A program made the position numbers and the translations under genes. 64,000 nucleotides of DNA, taken from assembly GCA_041395105.1 (NCBI GenBank), contig JAWLBB010000002.1:744001-808000 (forward strand). Reading direction: 5' to 3'. This document shows, piece by piece, positions 49,162 through 58,291 of this stretch; the first letter of the stretch is position 1, and every line of letters starts with the position of its first letter. The notes beneath the pieces were generated by a model. The model did not search any database and was not told the origin of the DNA. It saw only the letters and a program-made list of their open reading frames with translations. The stretch comes from Opitutaceae bacterium. GTDB taxonomy: Bacteria > Verrucomicrobiota > Verrucomicrobiia > Opitutales > Opitutaceae.

Positions 49162-50087
49162 GCGGCCGCCACCCCGAACGTTGTCTTCTCTTTCAGATCA
49201 AGACCATCCGCCGCCTTCCAGATGACAATGGGACCGTCTTCGAGTTTCGTAATATGGCGCTTGTCCCGCTCCGACGGATACCCCAGGCAATGCGAACGAT
49301 ACCGCACCCGGTCGATAATCCGGTCACGGTTGCGGTGTTGATGGCCATAAACATGCACCCTCGATTCCAAGGATCGCAACTGCCGGTCGATGGAGGCACT
49401 CCCGGCCACCCGACTGAAGTTGAAGGCATGCCGCGGTTCGATCGATCCGTTGACAAGGGATCCCGGATTTCCCCGCAGCAATTCCTGCCTCGGCAGAAAA
49501 TGGCTGAAGGTCACGACCGGAATGCGGCGGTCCTCGCGTGTCCATCTCGCGTTGACCGCTCCAAGCAGATCGGCAACCCCACCCGCCGCGATTTCCCCTG
49601 GCCAGCGCACCCTCCGGTAATCCGCCCAGATCTCGCGCCAGGGATCCTCATCGTTCCGGCCGATAAAGAGCGAATCGCCGCTTTCCTCCGGTTCATGATA
49701 CCAGGAATACAGAGGAATCACCTGGACCTTGGCCCCGCCCGACGAGAGGATCGCCGACTCGGTCAACACCCCGACTGCCCCACAGATCGACTCCAGCTGT
49801 TCGAGCTTGTGCAGGGAATCCCGACTCCCCTCCCCTGTCCAGAGGTCGTGATTTCCCGGGACAAAAAAGACGGCGGCAAACGCCGAAGCCAAGGAGGCCA
49901 GTGTGCTTTCCATCCGGTCCAGTCGATGGCTGACATCCCCCGCCACGATCAGGGCGGCATCGGAATGATCGGTCGACACCAGGTCTTCAACCCATCGGCG
50001 GTTCCGGTCATAGTCGACGTGCAGATCCGAAACAGCCAGAAGCCGTTCCGCCCGGACCTCACGCAGCGTGCCAGAAGTCGCATTCAT
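49158..50087 (-). CDS. Calcineurin-like metallophosphoesterase
   Basis: A 309-residue metal-dependent phosphoesterase. The motif blocks are VSDLHVDY (D, H), VAGDVSH (GD), VPGNHDLWTG (GNHD), FSHFLPRQ and VYGHQHRNRD (GHxH), all intact. Cytoplasmic by lack of signal peptide. The substrate may be a nucleotide, phospholipid or phosphosugar and cannot be read. The ATG at 50087 starts just before RAERLLAVSDLHVD. It overlaps the next gene by 4 bp (ATGA). Confidence 0.88.
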   Translation of the reverse strand: MNATSGTLREVRAERLLAVSDLHVDYDRNRRWVEDLVSTDHSDAALIVAGDVSHRLDRMESTLASLASAFAAVFFVPGNHDLWTGEGSRDSLHKLEQLESICGAVGVLTESAILSSGGAKVQVIPLYSWYHEPEESGDSLFIGRNDEDPWREIWADYRRVRWPGEIAAGGVADLLGAVNARWTREDRRIPVVTFSHFLPRQELLRGNPGSLVNGSIEPRHAFNFSRVAGSASIDRQLRSLESRVHVYGHQHRNRDRIIDRVRYRSHCLGYPSERDKRHITKLEDGPIVIWKAADGLDLKEKTTFGVAAA

Positions 50088-50181
50088 TCTCTGATTCGTC
50101 CGATCCACTATTGCCCCGATCCGATGAGGTGACACAATGAAGAGGTCATTGGTCAACACCAGACCGGAGGAACAACGCATC

Positions 50182-51192
50182 ATGGCCTTCCAGATCAAGC
50201 GTGGCACGAATATTTCCCACTGGCTCAGCCAGAGCGAGCGCCGCGGAGAAGCCCGCGAGAATTGGTTCACACGCCGCGACGTAGAGCAGATCGCATCCTG
50301 GGGGTTCGATCACATCCGCCTTCCCTTCGACGAGGTTCAGCTCTGGACCGACGACGAAAGGCGCGAACCCGAGGCCTGGCATCTACTCGAGTCCGCACTT
50401 GATTGGGCGCAGACAGCCGGGCTCAACGTTGTTCTCGATTTCCACATCCTGCGCAGCCACTATTTCAATCAGGACGGCGTTCCCGCCCTCTTCTCGGCCC
50501 GCGATTCCCTTGATCGCTTCCTCTCCATGTGGGTCGACCTCTCGAAGGAACTCCAGTCCTGGAGCCCCGATTTCCTCGCCTACGAAATCCTCAATGAAGC
50601 CGTCGCACCCTCTCCCGACGACTGGAACCGCGTCTCCGGCGAAGCCTTCCGGCTGCTTCGGGATCGAGAACCCGATCGTACGATCGTCCTCGGCTCCAAC
50701 CGCTTCAACTCGGCCGCCACCTACGATTCGCTGGCCATACCGGACGACCGGCTCTGCCTGCTCACCTTTCATCACTACAACCCGATGGCCGTCACCCACC
50801 ACCAGGCGCCGTGGACCGCCGTCGGCGGCTATCAGGGCCCCGTCCGCTACCCGGGCCCATCAGTCTCGGGCGCCGACCTGGCCGCTCTCGACCCCACATT
50901 GCGCGACGCCATGAAACCCTTCACCCGCCCCTACGGCCGCGAAGATATCTTGGCCGAAATGGAACCACCCCTCCGCCGCAGCCGCGAAACCGGGTTGCCT
51001 CTCTATTGCGGGGAATTCGGCGTCTACCATCGGACGCCGATCGAGGCGCGGGACAACTGGTACCGGGACATGATCAGCCTCTTTGAGGAACACGACGTCG
51101 CTTGGGCCAACTGGGACTACAAGGGACACTTCGGCCTGATCGACTCCGCCGGCCGGGAGACCGGTATCCGCTCCCTGCTCCTGCACCCCTGA
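50182..51192 (+). CDS. Glycoside hydrolase family 5 (cellulase-like)
   Basis: A 336-residue cytoplasmic GH5-type enzyme. RGTNISHWL and FDHIRLPFDE start the barrel; the catalytic acid/base is Glu in YEILNEAVAPS, and the nucleophile is Glu in LPLYCGEFGVYH. LTFHHYNPMAVTHHQAPW is the usual His/Tyr region. No signal peptide, so it acts on imported oligosaccharides. An SD GGAGG lies 11 nt before the ATG at 50182. Likely beta-glucosidase or endoglucanase-type activity. Confidence 0.85.
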   Translation: MAFQIKRGTNISHWLSQSERRGEARENWFTRRDVEQIASWGFDHIRLPFDEVQLWTDDERREPEAWHLLESALDWAQTAGLNVVLDFHILRSHYFNQDGVPALFSARDSLDRFLSMWVDLSKELQSWSPDFLAYEILNEAVAPSPDDWNRVSGEAFRLLRDREPDRTIVLGSNRFNSAATYDSLAIPDDRLCLLTFHHYNPMAVTHHQAPWTAVGGYQGPVRYPGPSVSGADLAALDPTLRDAMKPFTRPYGREDILAEMEPPLRRSRETGLPLYCGEFGVYHRTPIEARDNWYRDMISLFEEHDVAWANWDYKGHFGLIDSAGRETGIRSLLLHP

Positions 51193-51246
51193 TCCGACTC
51201 GGAGGCCGTCGCCCATTTGGAATTTCCCTTCTGGGCCGCCCGCTGT

Positions 51247-51299
51247 GTGGGCGCGCCTTCCCGGCCCTCCGCCGGGACAGGTCGTGGAAAAGCGCCCAC
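51247..51299. repeat. Nested inverted repeats between convergent genes
   Basis: GTGGGCGC (51247-51254) pairs with GCGCCCAC (51292-51299), and inside CCCGGC/GCCGGG (51260-51276) forms another hairpin. It sits between convergent GH5 and TPR-protein genes with no T-tract. It may be a two-way termination or repeat element. Confidence 0.4.
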
Positions 51300-51359
51300 G
51301 AGCCGGGCCCCATGCCCGAGCCACCCCGGCAAGTGGCACGGAGGACTGCAAGAGAGCCC

Positions 51360-52718
51360 CTAGAAGAAATCTGCGAAGCGGGTCTGCAGGGCTTCTCTCA
51401 ATTCGCGGATCTGCTGATTGGCCGGATGATCCGGCGAGATGAGTCCGAAGGCTTCATAGCAGAGCCAGCCGAGCGAATTGCGGTTTGTTGCCCGAAAGAT
51501 GTCTCCCAGCTGCTGATAGGCTACGGCCAGGCTCGGATCTTTCATGATTGCCTCGCGGAAACTGCTTTCGGCCAGGCCCAGCTGCCCCATCCGCGCAAGA
51601 TTCTGAGCACTCAATACGTTGAGGACCGCCACCTGGTCTTCGAAAGCATCCTTAAGCACATCGAGTGTCTGCACGGCCTGGAGATGTTCGGGCGGACTGG
51701 ATGCCCCCAGACTGGCGAAGATATTTGTTGCCGTCCGGCTTTCCCGGATCTGTGCAAGGTGCCGGTCCAATTCTTCAGCCGGAGAAGTTCCCAGGACCAT
51801 TTCCACCCGCAACGTTTCCAGAATACCCCGAATCGGATCTCCATTCTGGAACGCCTTCTCCGCTTTTGAGTAATCCTCGTTTCCAGCCGCCGCCACCGAA
51901 GCGGTGAACTCTCCCCGATTAAGCACCCAATCCAGAAGGACGAGAAACGCATCCTTCCCGTCACCCGCCGTCACCCGGGTCCATCCGCCGATCTGTCCGG
52001 GAACATCGATGTCCGGAATCTCGCGAACTCCCACCAGGTCAATAGTCACCGTCTTCACTGTCCGTCCGTCGTTCAGTAGGAAATCCATGCTGTCCGGAAC
52101 CATTCCTCCGCCCACCAGATCGCTCAGGATCATCGGGTGCCCCCCCGTGGTCTGGCGCATCCAGTAAACCAGCATCTCCATCTGATCCGCGGTCAATCGC
52201 GTCCCCTTGGTCGACCAGGAGGCAAGGGCCTGGTCACCCGTCGACCACCGGCGCTTTCCACCCGATTCCGTCGACTCGGGCACCGATGGTTCCTCCGGGT
52301 CGCAGATCCCGATCATGTGATCGGCCAGCACCCGGGGAAGACCCGTTCCACGAACCGATTCGGCATAACCGAAGTCCTCCAGACTCAACAGCCGGCGGTA
52401 AGCCTCCAACCGGTATTCAAAAACGGCAAAAAGGGAGGTGGATTCGTACTCCTTTACCCCAGGATGCAGTTTCAGCACCCGGTCTCCTGCCCGGTCGAAA
52501 GCGACCAGGCCGTTTTCATCGTCGACCACCAACCAGCCCTTCTCCAGACGCAGCGAGGTCATCCGAACCGACATCGGCTCCACCTCCGCACCCCGCACAA
52601 GGGCGGTCGACGACGAATTGACCTGGACAATGACCTCGACCGCACCCTCCGCAAAAAGCAGGCCGGAAGTCGACACAAAGACCAGGTGGACGAAACACGC
52701 GCGCAGCATTCCTTTCAT
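51360..52718 (-). CDS. Secreted protein with TPR-like C-terminus
   Basis: A 452-residue protein with signal peptide (MLRACFVHLVFVSTSGLLFA). The body carries no familiar enzyme motif; VKTVTIDLVGVREIPDIDVP and a helical C-terminus with repeat-like segments (LGLAESSFREAIMKDPSLAV, AYQQLGDIFRATNRNSLGWL) resembling TPRs are seen. It is probably periplasmic and involved in protein-protein contact. No family recognised. Two more in-frame ATGs exist within 12 codons upstream or downstream. Confidence 0.65.
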   Translation of the reverse strand: MKGMLRACFVHLVFVSTSGLLFAEGAVEVIVQVNSSSTALVRGAEVEPMSVRMTSLRLEKGWLVVDDENGLVAFDRAGDRVLKLHPGVKEYESTSLFAVFEYRLEAYRRLLSLEDFGYAESVRGTGLPRVLADHMIGICDPEEPSVPESTESGGKRRWSTGDQALASWSTKGTRLTADQMEMLVYWMRQTTGGHPMILSDLVGGGMVPDSMDFLLNDGRTVKTVTIDLVGVREIPDIDVPGQIGGWTRVTAGDGKDAFLVLLDWVLNRGEFTASVAAAGNEDYSKAEKAFQNGDPIRGILETLRVEMVLGTSPAEELDRHLAQIRESRTATNIFASLGASSPPEHLQAVQTLDVLKDAFEDQVAVLNVLSAQNLARMGQLGLAESSFREAIMKDPSLAVAYQQLGDIFRATNRNSLGWLCYEAFGLISPDHPANQQIRELREALQTRFADFF

Positions 52719-52850
52719 AAGCATAAGGGATTGCCCAAGGGTACCCAATGGGCCGACAAGACTTGCTTCCGATGATCAAGAACTCAATACCCAAACCTCG
52801 TCCCTTGCACCGGATCCATCCATCCCTCAACCTTTCCCGTCTTTCCACCC

Positions 52851-53300
52851 ATGGCACATCCCGACTACGATCGAGAGATCCGCATCACCCGCACCGTTCA
52901 ATCCCTTCCCGGCGCCCTGTGGAATGCCTGGGCGACCGCCGATGGGCTCGGCTCATGGTGGACCAGACACTGTCGGATTGAACCCGGTGTCGGCGGCGCC
53001 TATGAGCTCTACTTCCTGATGGACAACCCTCCGGGCACCCGGGGCGGCGAAGGCAATCGAATCCTGATCTGGGAACCCGAATCCCGCCTCGCCTTCACCT
53101 GGAACGCCCCACCATCCCAACCGTATACCCGGTCCCAGCACACCGTGGTCGACCTCCGTTTCACCCCCCTCTCGGACACCGCCACCGAAATCGAACTCCT
53201 CCACCGTGGATTCGGACTCGGCCCGGCCTGGGACGAAACCTACGCCTACTTTCAAGCCGCCTGGACAACCGTGATCGATCGACTGGTCGATCATTTCTGA
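52851..53300 (+). CDS. SRPBCC/AHSA1-like domain protein
   Basis: A 149-residue START-fold protein. ITRTVQSLPGALWNAWATAD and GSWWTRHCRIEPGVGGAYEL start the domain, TWNAPPSQP and TEIELLHRGFGLGPAWDETY follow. AHSA1/SRPBCC proteins bind hydrophobic ligands or act as stress-related factors; the ligand is unknown. It converges on the FUN14 gene 16 bp away. Confidence 0.82.
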   Translation: MAHPDYDREIRITRTVQSLPGALWNAWATADGLGSWWTRHCRIEPGVGGAYELYFLMDNPPGTRGGEGNRILIWEPESRLAFTWNAPPSQPYTRSQHTVVDLRFTPLSDTATEIELLHRGFGLGPAWDETYAYFQAAWTTVIDRLVDHF

Positions 53301-53316
53301 GCCGGGATGGCCCGAC

Positions 53317-53883
53317 TCAGCGGCGCCGGAATCCGACAAAGAGACCGGCGCTCGCCGCCCCGGCACTGGGCAGATATCCGGTGACAAAGGTCTTGAACGA
53401 CCCCGCCTGGCCCTGGACCCACACCAAGGCCAATTTGAGGTGCTCGTCCACCGCGCCCCAATTCACCTCGAACCATCCCAACCCCTGAAACAGGGCGAGG
53501 AGGGCAACCAGTCCGCCTGCCGCCAGCAGGGTCAGCGTGATGAACTTCCGAAAGGCCCAACCCAGGAAAAACCCGCCCAGATAACCCGCGCCCAGCCGGA
53601 AGGCGACCGGAGAGACCGGAGTCCGGGCATCGGACCCGGCGTCGTCCAATTCCGGATACGTCCGGCGCGAATCCGTCAGGGAACTCATGCCTTCCATCCC
53701 GGCCGAATCCGGCTCCGATTGGGGTTCGCCCCCGATCACCTCGACCAGCCAGACCCCCAGCCCGATCAACATGACCAGGGCCGCCACCAGGACGGACGGC
53801 GACCTCCAGACCGGGCGCGGCGCACCTGCCGGTTGTTCGGTTGATGGTTCCGGTTTTCCGGGAGTCTCGGTGGCTTCGCTCAT
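53317..53883 (-). CDS. FUN14-domain membrane protein
   Basis: A 188-residue membrane protein. After a Pro-rich N-terminus, one helix (LVAALVMLIGLGVWLVEVIG), an acidic linker, then the FUN14 fold: LGAGYLGGFFLGWAFRKFIT followed by LTLLAAGGLVALLALFQGLG, FEVNWGAVDEHL and a final SAGAASAGLFVGFRRR. FUN14 is best known from mitochondrial mitophagy receptors; bacterial members are uncharacterised. The ATG at 53883 avoids a run-on N-terminus. It is 53 bp downstream of the propeller gene. Confidence 0.75.
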   Translation of the reverse strand: MSEATETPGKPEPSTEQPAGAPRPVWRSPSVLVAALVMLIGLGVWLVEVIGGEPQSEPDSAGMEGMSSLTDSRRTYPELDDAGSDARTPVSPVAFRLGAGYLGGFFLGWAFRKFITLTLLAAGGLVALLALFQGLGWFEVNWGAVDEHLKLALVWVQGQAGSFKTFVTGYLPSAGAASAGLFVGFRRR

Positions 53884-53936
53884 CGTTTCCGGCCTTCTCC
53901 GATCTTCGCAGTCCCGATGACCCGAGGCAAGGACCT

Positions 53937-55364
53937 TCACTCGACCGGTCTCAACTCGAATGCCCAGACCGTGGCCCGCTCCAGATGCAACTGCAACGTC
54001 ATCCGCCCGCTCTCGGGAACCGGGCCGAGAAGATCACCGCCTTCCCACGCCACCACCGCGTCCAGGCTCGAACCGGTCAGGGCAACGGCCCTTTCCTTTG
54101 ATCTCGCCTCGTCGCCCGAAACCGCAACCCTGACCGAACCGGTCGGGTCACACTCATAGTTGAGGACGAGCCGGCACGGCCTCTCCAATCCCTCGAGACG
54201 GAGTTCAAGGCTGCCTTCGGGATCGGCACGGAATCCGAACAGACGCCACCTCGGCCAACTGGCATAGGTGATCCGAGCCAATCCCTCGTCCATCAATTCC
54301 CTTGTCCACCGCTCACGACGGCCCCAGGAACTGTCCAGGTACCACCCATGGGTATGCCGGGCCCCGCAGAGGTAAAGTCGGTGTTCCTCCCCGTATTCAA
54401 CCGGACAGGACGAAGTGTAGAAGCCGCCCTCCGCCCAGGAAAGGGCGTCATGCGGGATGAAGTCCATCCGGGCCGGGGCGTGTTGCCAGCAGTCTCCCGC
54501 CCTTTCCTGAAAGGCCAACGAAACACCCACCGAACCGAAGATGCCGGCCTCATAACCCACCGTTGCCGTCCGGGGAAGCGTGTGCCGGAACTGCCAGAGG
54601 AAGCCCACCACGGAGTTTGCCGCCGCCTGCATCCCCATGCCGTAGTAATCGCCACCCGCAAACCCCCGGCTGATGGCCGCCACATCGTCAAAATCGTCCG
54701 GAACCAATGCCCTGCTTTCCCGCGTCCAGACACCATCACGCAACCCCGCGTTCCAGATCGAACGGCGCGGAATTCCCCGGTAACGGGCAATCTGTTTGAG
54801 CGCCACCAATCCCTCCGACCGTCCGGGATGGTAGAAACTGGTGATGACATCCGCGCCTGGCCAGACCGGAGAAGCCGTATCCAATTCCCAGTCCAATCCA
54901 TCGGCCGAATGGGCCGTGTAGTAGCCCTGGCTGCGGATCGCTTCGCACGCTCCGGCATGTCCGGGCCGTGCGAAACCGGTCGCCCGATAGCGATGGGTGG
55001 CGGCACCGCAGGGATCGATGAAGACCGACGGTGAGTGAAATGACAGATTCGTCAGGTTGCCACCCGGTCGATCCGGTCGCCCGGCAGCGAGATCCGGCTT
55101 TCGCCACTCGACCCCGTCTTCCGATTCCGCGTAGGCCACCTGCGCCGCATCCTTGCCCGTCCAGCGACTCGGCCAGGCCTGGTACCACATCCGGAATCTG
55201 CCGTCCGCCCACAGAACGCTCCCGTAGATGGACGCCCCCGACCCGTCCACCTCAGTATCGCCGACCAGAACCGGCTCCTCGTGCAGCTCCGGTTTTCCCT
55301 GAACCGCCAGCACCTTGCCGGTGATGCCGCCCAGACACACGCGTGACTCAAAGAGCAGTTCCAT
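53937..55364 (-). CDS. Beta-propeller glycosidase-like protein (GH32/43 superfamily-like)
   Basis: A 475-residue protein with repeated blade-like segments: YGSVLWADGRFRMWYQAWPS, VAYAESEDGVEWRKPDLAAG, YYTAHSADGLDWELDTASPV, DYYGMGMQAAANSVVGFLWQ and HRLYLCGARHTHGWYL. The S-x-DGxxW pattern is typical of five-bladed propeller glycosidases in the GH32/43/68 group. No signal peptide is seen, and acid residues were not firmly assigned. A C-terminal beta domain (LRLEGLERPCRLVLNYECDP) follows. The ATG at 55364 (MELLFESRV) was preferred. Confidence 0.65.
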   Translation of the reverse strand: MELLFESRVCLGGITGKVLAVQGKPELHEEPVLVGDTEVDGSGASIYGSVLWADGRFRMWYQAWPSRWTGKDAAQVAYAESEDGVEWRKPDLAAGRPDRPGGNLTNLSFHSPSVFIDPCGAATHRYRATGFARPGHAGACEAIRSQGYYTAHSADGLDWELDTASPVWPGADVITSFYHPGRSEGLVALKQIARYRGIPRRSIWNAGLRDGVWTRESRALVPDDFDDVAAISRGFAGGDYYGMGMQAAANSVVGFLWQFRHTLPRTATVGYEAGIFGSVGVSLAFQERAGDCWQHAPARMDFIPHDALSWAEGGFYTSSCPVEYGEEHRLYLCGARHTHGWYLDSSWGRRERWTRELMDEGLARITYASWPRWRLFGFRADPEGSLELRLEGLERPCRLVLNYECDPTGSVRVAVSGDEARSKERAVALTGSSLDAVVAWEGGDLLGPVPESGRMTLQLHLERATVWAFELRPVE

Positions 55365-55560
55365 CGCGATCACTCGACAACCGGAAACCCCCATCAGGCA
55401 AGACTCACCGGAAAGAGACCGTTCGATCGACCCCGGAACCGCCCCGATCGGCGTCCCGCCTCTGCAGTGCCTCTGGATGGATCCGATTCACTCGGTCTTG
55501 CGACCTCCGTCCAGTCGGATTCCCTTCAGGATCCCGGGAAGAAAACCGATTTATCCCCCC

Positions 55561-55719
55561 ATGAGTCGACTCTGTACACTCGGAGGCGCCCTGGTGGCCT
55601 CCTACCTCGGCTGGTTCCTCGGATCCCCCTGGGGATTTGGCTGGGCATTCACCCTGAGCTCACTCGCCAGCCTGATCGGCGTCTGGATGGGCTGGAAACT
55701 GGCCCAGCGCTTCGCCTGA
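55561..55719 (+). CDS. Very small two-helix membrane protein
   Basis: A 52-residue protein, MSRLCTLGGALVASYLGWFL then GSPWGFGWAFTLSSLASLIG and VWMGWKLAQRFA. Two glycine-rich helices with a short turn fill almost the whole length. Longer start options upstream read into non-conserved DNA. Function unknown; such glycine-zipper proteins occur in many envelopes. Confidence 0.5.
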   Translation: MSRLCTLGGALVASYLGWFLGSPWGFGWAFTLSSLASLIGVWMGWKLAQRFA

Positions 55720-55833
55720 AAACGGCCAACCCCCGCCCCGGGGGGAGAACCCCTGCCCGCCCCTTGGGCAACTCTACCTAAAGGTGGAGCTCAACTCCGC
55801 CGATACACACCCTGAACCTTGCTATCATACATC

Positions 55834-56517
55834 ATGAATATTGAGCTATCCTCCACCAATCGCCGCGTCTCGCACTCCAAGGCTGGATTCAGCCTGGTCG
55901 AGATGATCGGTGTCCTCGCCATCATTGCCATCCTCGCGGTCGTCATCGTGCCGAAGGTGTTCTCCACCATCGCTTCATCACGCGTGACCAATGCGGTCGG
56001 CTCCGTCAGTTCCATGAAGTCCGCTGTCACGGAATTCGCCGGCAAATACGGCACCATCCCGGTGACCAACAACCGGAGTCGGATCGACGATCTGCTCGCA
56101 GCCGACGGGCTTCTCGAGGGTCGATTCGCCGTCAAGATCGGCAACCAGCCGGACACCCGCATTGATGGAGCCACCTGGACCCGTTCGGGCGGCGCCTGGA
56201 CCGCCACCGGAGGATCCAATCAGAACAGCCAGTCGCGGCTGATCTGTCTCAACTCCAACACGACAGCGCCGGCCACCGCCAACGGCGCCAATTACCGTCT
56301 TGATGGATCCAACAACCTGCCCGCCAATTCGCGCGTCGTCTCGGCCGTGATCGTCAATCTGACCGCCAATGAAGCCCAGGAATTAAGCATGCGCCTTGAC
56401 GGCGAAGCGTTCACCCCGGCCACTTCGACCGTGGATGACCAGACCGGCAAAGTCGTCTATCGCCGCCCGAACGGCAATGGCCTGACCACCGCCTACGTCT
56501 ATATCGCACACCAGTAA
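55834..56517 (+). CDS. Prepilin, first gene of the secretion/pilus operon
   Basis: A 227-residue type IV prepilin-like protein. A short leader ends KAGFSLVEMIGVLAIIAILA, the prepilin cleavage and N-methylation site with Glu at +5. The soluble part is rich in Asn and Thr (ATGGSNQNSQSRL; NSNTTAPATANGANYRL). As first gene before GspE it is the likely major subunit. A terminator follows it at once. The ATG at 55834 was chosen; an upstream TTG is unlikely. Confidence 0.88.
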   Translation: MNIELSSTNRRVSHSKAGFSLVEMIGVLAIIAILAVVIVPKVFSTIASSRVTNAVGSVSSMKSAVTEFAGKYGTIPVTNNRSRIDDLLAADGLLEGRFAVKIGNQPDTRIDGATWTRSGGAWTATGGSNQNSQSRLICLNSNTTAPATANGANYRLDGSNNLPANSRVVSAVIVNLTANEAQELSMRLDGEAFTPATSTVDDQTGKVVYRRPNGNGLTTAYVYIAHQ

Positions 56518-56561
56518 GCACGGTCGAAACGGACCTTTTCAATCAGGTATAGAAAGGTTCC

Positions 56562-56598
56562 CGAGCGGGCCGGGCCTCGACGCTCGCCCGCTCGTTTT
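56562..56598 (+). terminator. Terminator between prepilin and gspE
   Basis: A perfect 9-bp stem CGAGCGGGC/GCCCGCTCG with a 15-nt loop, followed by TTTTGC. It lies 45 bp after the prepilin stop and ends 10 bp before the gspE ATG. Partial stop would give more prepilin than machinery mRNA. Confidence 0.75.
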
Positions 56599-56607
56599 GC
56601 ATCCCTC

Positions 56608-58275
56608 ATGAACCAGGCTCCCAACAAGAAGCGACTTGGCGATCGTCTCCTCGACGCCGGGCTGATCAACCGTCACCAGTTGGAGCTCGCCCTGCGCGAA
56701 CAAAAACGGTCCGGCAAACTGATCGGCGCCGTCCTCCATGAGCTGGGCTTCGTCACCGAGGAAGATATCGCAGGCTTTCTCGCCCAGGATGCCCAGGCCC
56801 GGACGATCGACCTGGACTCCCTCCAGATCGAGCCCGATGTCCTCGCCCTCGTCCCCTACGATTTCTGCCGGGAGGCCGTCCTCATTCCCTCCCAAAGGGA
56901 TGCCGATTCCCTGACCGTGGTCATGGGCGACCCCTTCGATGTCGTCGCCATCGACCGGATCGAGCAGATGACCCGGCTCAAGGTCGAGGTCCTCAACGCG
57001 CCGAAGCCGGACATCCTCGAGAAACTCGCCATCGCCTACGAACGCGAGGGCTCGATCGATCAGACCATCGATGAGCTGATGAAGATCAGCCGTCAGACCG
57101 ACGGCGATGAGACCACCGCACCGATGATCCGGGCCGTCGAGCAGATCATCAGTTCGGCCGTCCGCAAATCGGTCAGCGACATCCATTTTGAACCTGACGA
57201 GAAATCGCTCCGGATCCGGATGCGCACCGACGGAGTCCTCCGCCCGTTTCTCCTCGTCCCCAAGGATCTCCAGGATGCCTTCACCGCCCGGCTCAAGGTC
57301 ATGGCCAATCTCGATGTCTCCGAGACCCGGCTGCCCCAGGATGGCCGCTTCGCCTTTGCCGTGGGTCGCAGGGACCTGAACATCCGTGTCTCGACCATGC
57401 CAACCAACTACGGGGAAAGCGTCGTCCTGCGCATCCTCGACAGCGGAGGCATGCTTTTCGACCTCGGCTCGCTCGGCCTGGAACTCAACGATGAGAAGAT
57501 CCTGGCCGAGGCCGTCACCCGCCCACACGGCGTTCTCCTCGTGACGGGTCCGACCGGCAGCGGCAAAACCACCACCCTCTACACCGCGCTCAACTCGGTC
57601 AATCGCCTGGAACGATCCGTCTTCACCCTTGAGGACCCGATCGAATACCGCCTGCCCCATATCCGGCAGACCCAGATCAACGAAAAGATCGGGCTCACCT
57701 TCAGCGCCGGATTGCGCACCCTCCTCCGCCAGGATCCCGATGTCATTCTCGTCGGCGAAACCCGCGACCAGGAAACCGCCCAACTGATGACCCGCGCCGC
57801 GCTGACCGGCCACCTCGTCTTCAGTTCCCTTCACACCAATGACGCCTCCAGCGCCATCCCCCGTCTGATCGACCTCGGGGTGGAGCCCTTTCTGCTTCCC
57901 GCCACCCTCCGCGTCGTCATCGCCCAGCGCCTCGTCCGGCGCCTCTGCCCGGTCTGTCGGGAACCCGTGCCCCAACCGCTCGATCATCTCGCCTCTTTTG
58001 GCCTGAAAGCCCCGGCGGACCAGGATTTGACCCTGTTCAAGCCGAAAGGATGCCCCGAGTGCCAGGACCAGGGCTACCGCGGCCGCGTCGCCATTTTCGA
58101 ACTGCTCAATATTGACGACGACTTCCATCCCCTCCTCCACCAGGGCAATGCCGAGGCCATCAAGAAACTCGCTCAGGAAAAGGGCATGTCCCAACTTTTC
58201 GATGACGGCCTCCGGCGGGCCTGCGCCGGCCTGACTTCGATCGAGGAAGTCTTCCGCGTCGCCCTTGCCCATTAA
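56608..58275 (+). CDS. gspE: Secretion/pilus assembly ATPase GspE/PilB
   Basis: A 555-residue hexameric motor ATPase. N-terminal MshEN-like domain (KRLGDRLLDAGLINRHQLEL), Walker A GPTGSGKTT (314-322), Asp box LEDPIEYRL (341-349), Walker B LRQDPDVILVGETRD (373-387), His box TGHLVFSSLHTNDA (400-413) and the C-terminal zinc site CPVC (447-450)/CPEC (482-485) are all intact. It drives fibre assembly from the cytoplasm. gspF follows after 16 bp. Confidence 0.95.
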   Translation: MNQAPNKKRLGDRLLDAGLINRHQLELALREQKRSGKLIGAVLHELGFVTEEDIAGFLAQDAQARTIDLDSLQIEPDVLALVPYDFCREAVLIPSQRDADSLTVVMGDPFDVVAIDRIEQMTRLKVEVLNAPKPDILEKLAIAYEREGSIDQTIDELMKISRQTDGDETTAPMIRAVEQIISSAVRKSVSDIHFEPDEKSLRIRMRTDGVLRPFLLVPKDLQDAFTARLKVMANLDVSETRLPQDGRFAFAVGRRDLNIRVSTMPTNYGESVVLRILDSGGMLFDLGSLGLELNDEKILAEAVTRPHGVLLVTGPTGSGKTTTLYTALNSVNRLERSVFTLEDPIEYRLPHIRQTQINEKIGLTFSAGLRTLLRQDPDVILVGETRDQETAQLMTRAALTGHLVFSSLHTNDASSAIPRLIDLGVEPFLLPATLRVVIAQRLVRRLCPVCREPVPQPLDHLASFGLKAPADQDLTLFKPKGCPECQDQGYRGRVAIFELLNIDDDFHPLLHQGNAEAIKKLAQEKGMSQLFDDGLRRACAGLTSIEEVFRVALAH

Positions 58276-58291
58276 GAGACCCCGAACCGAG

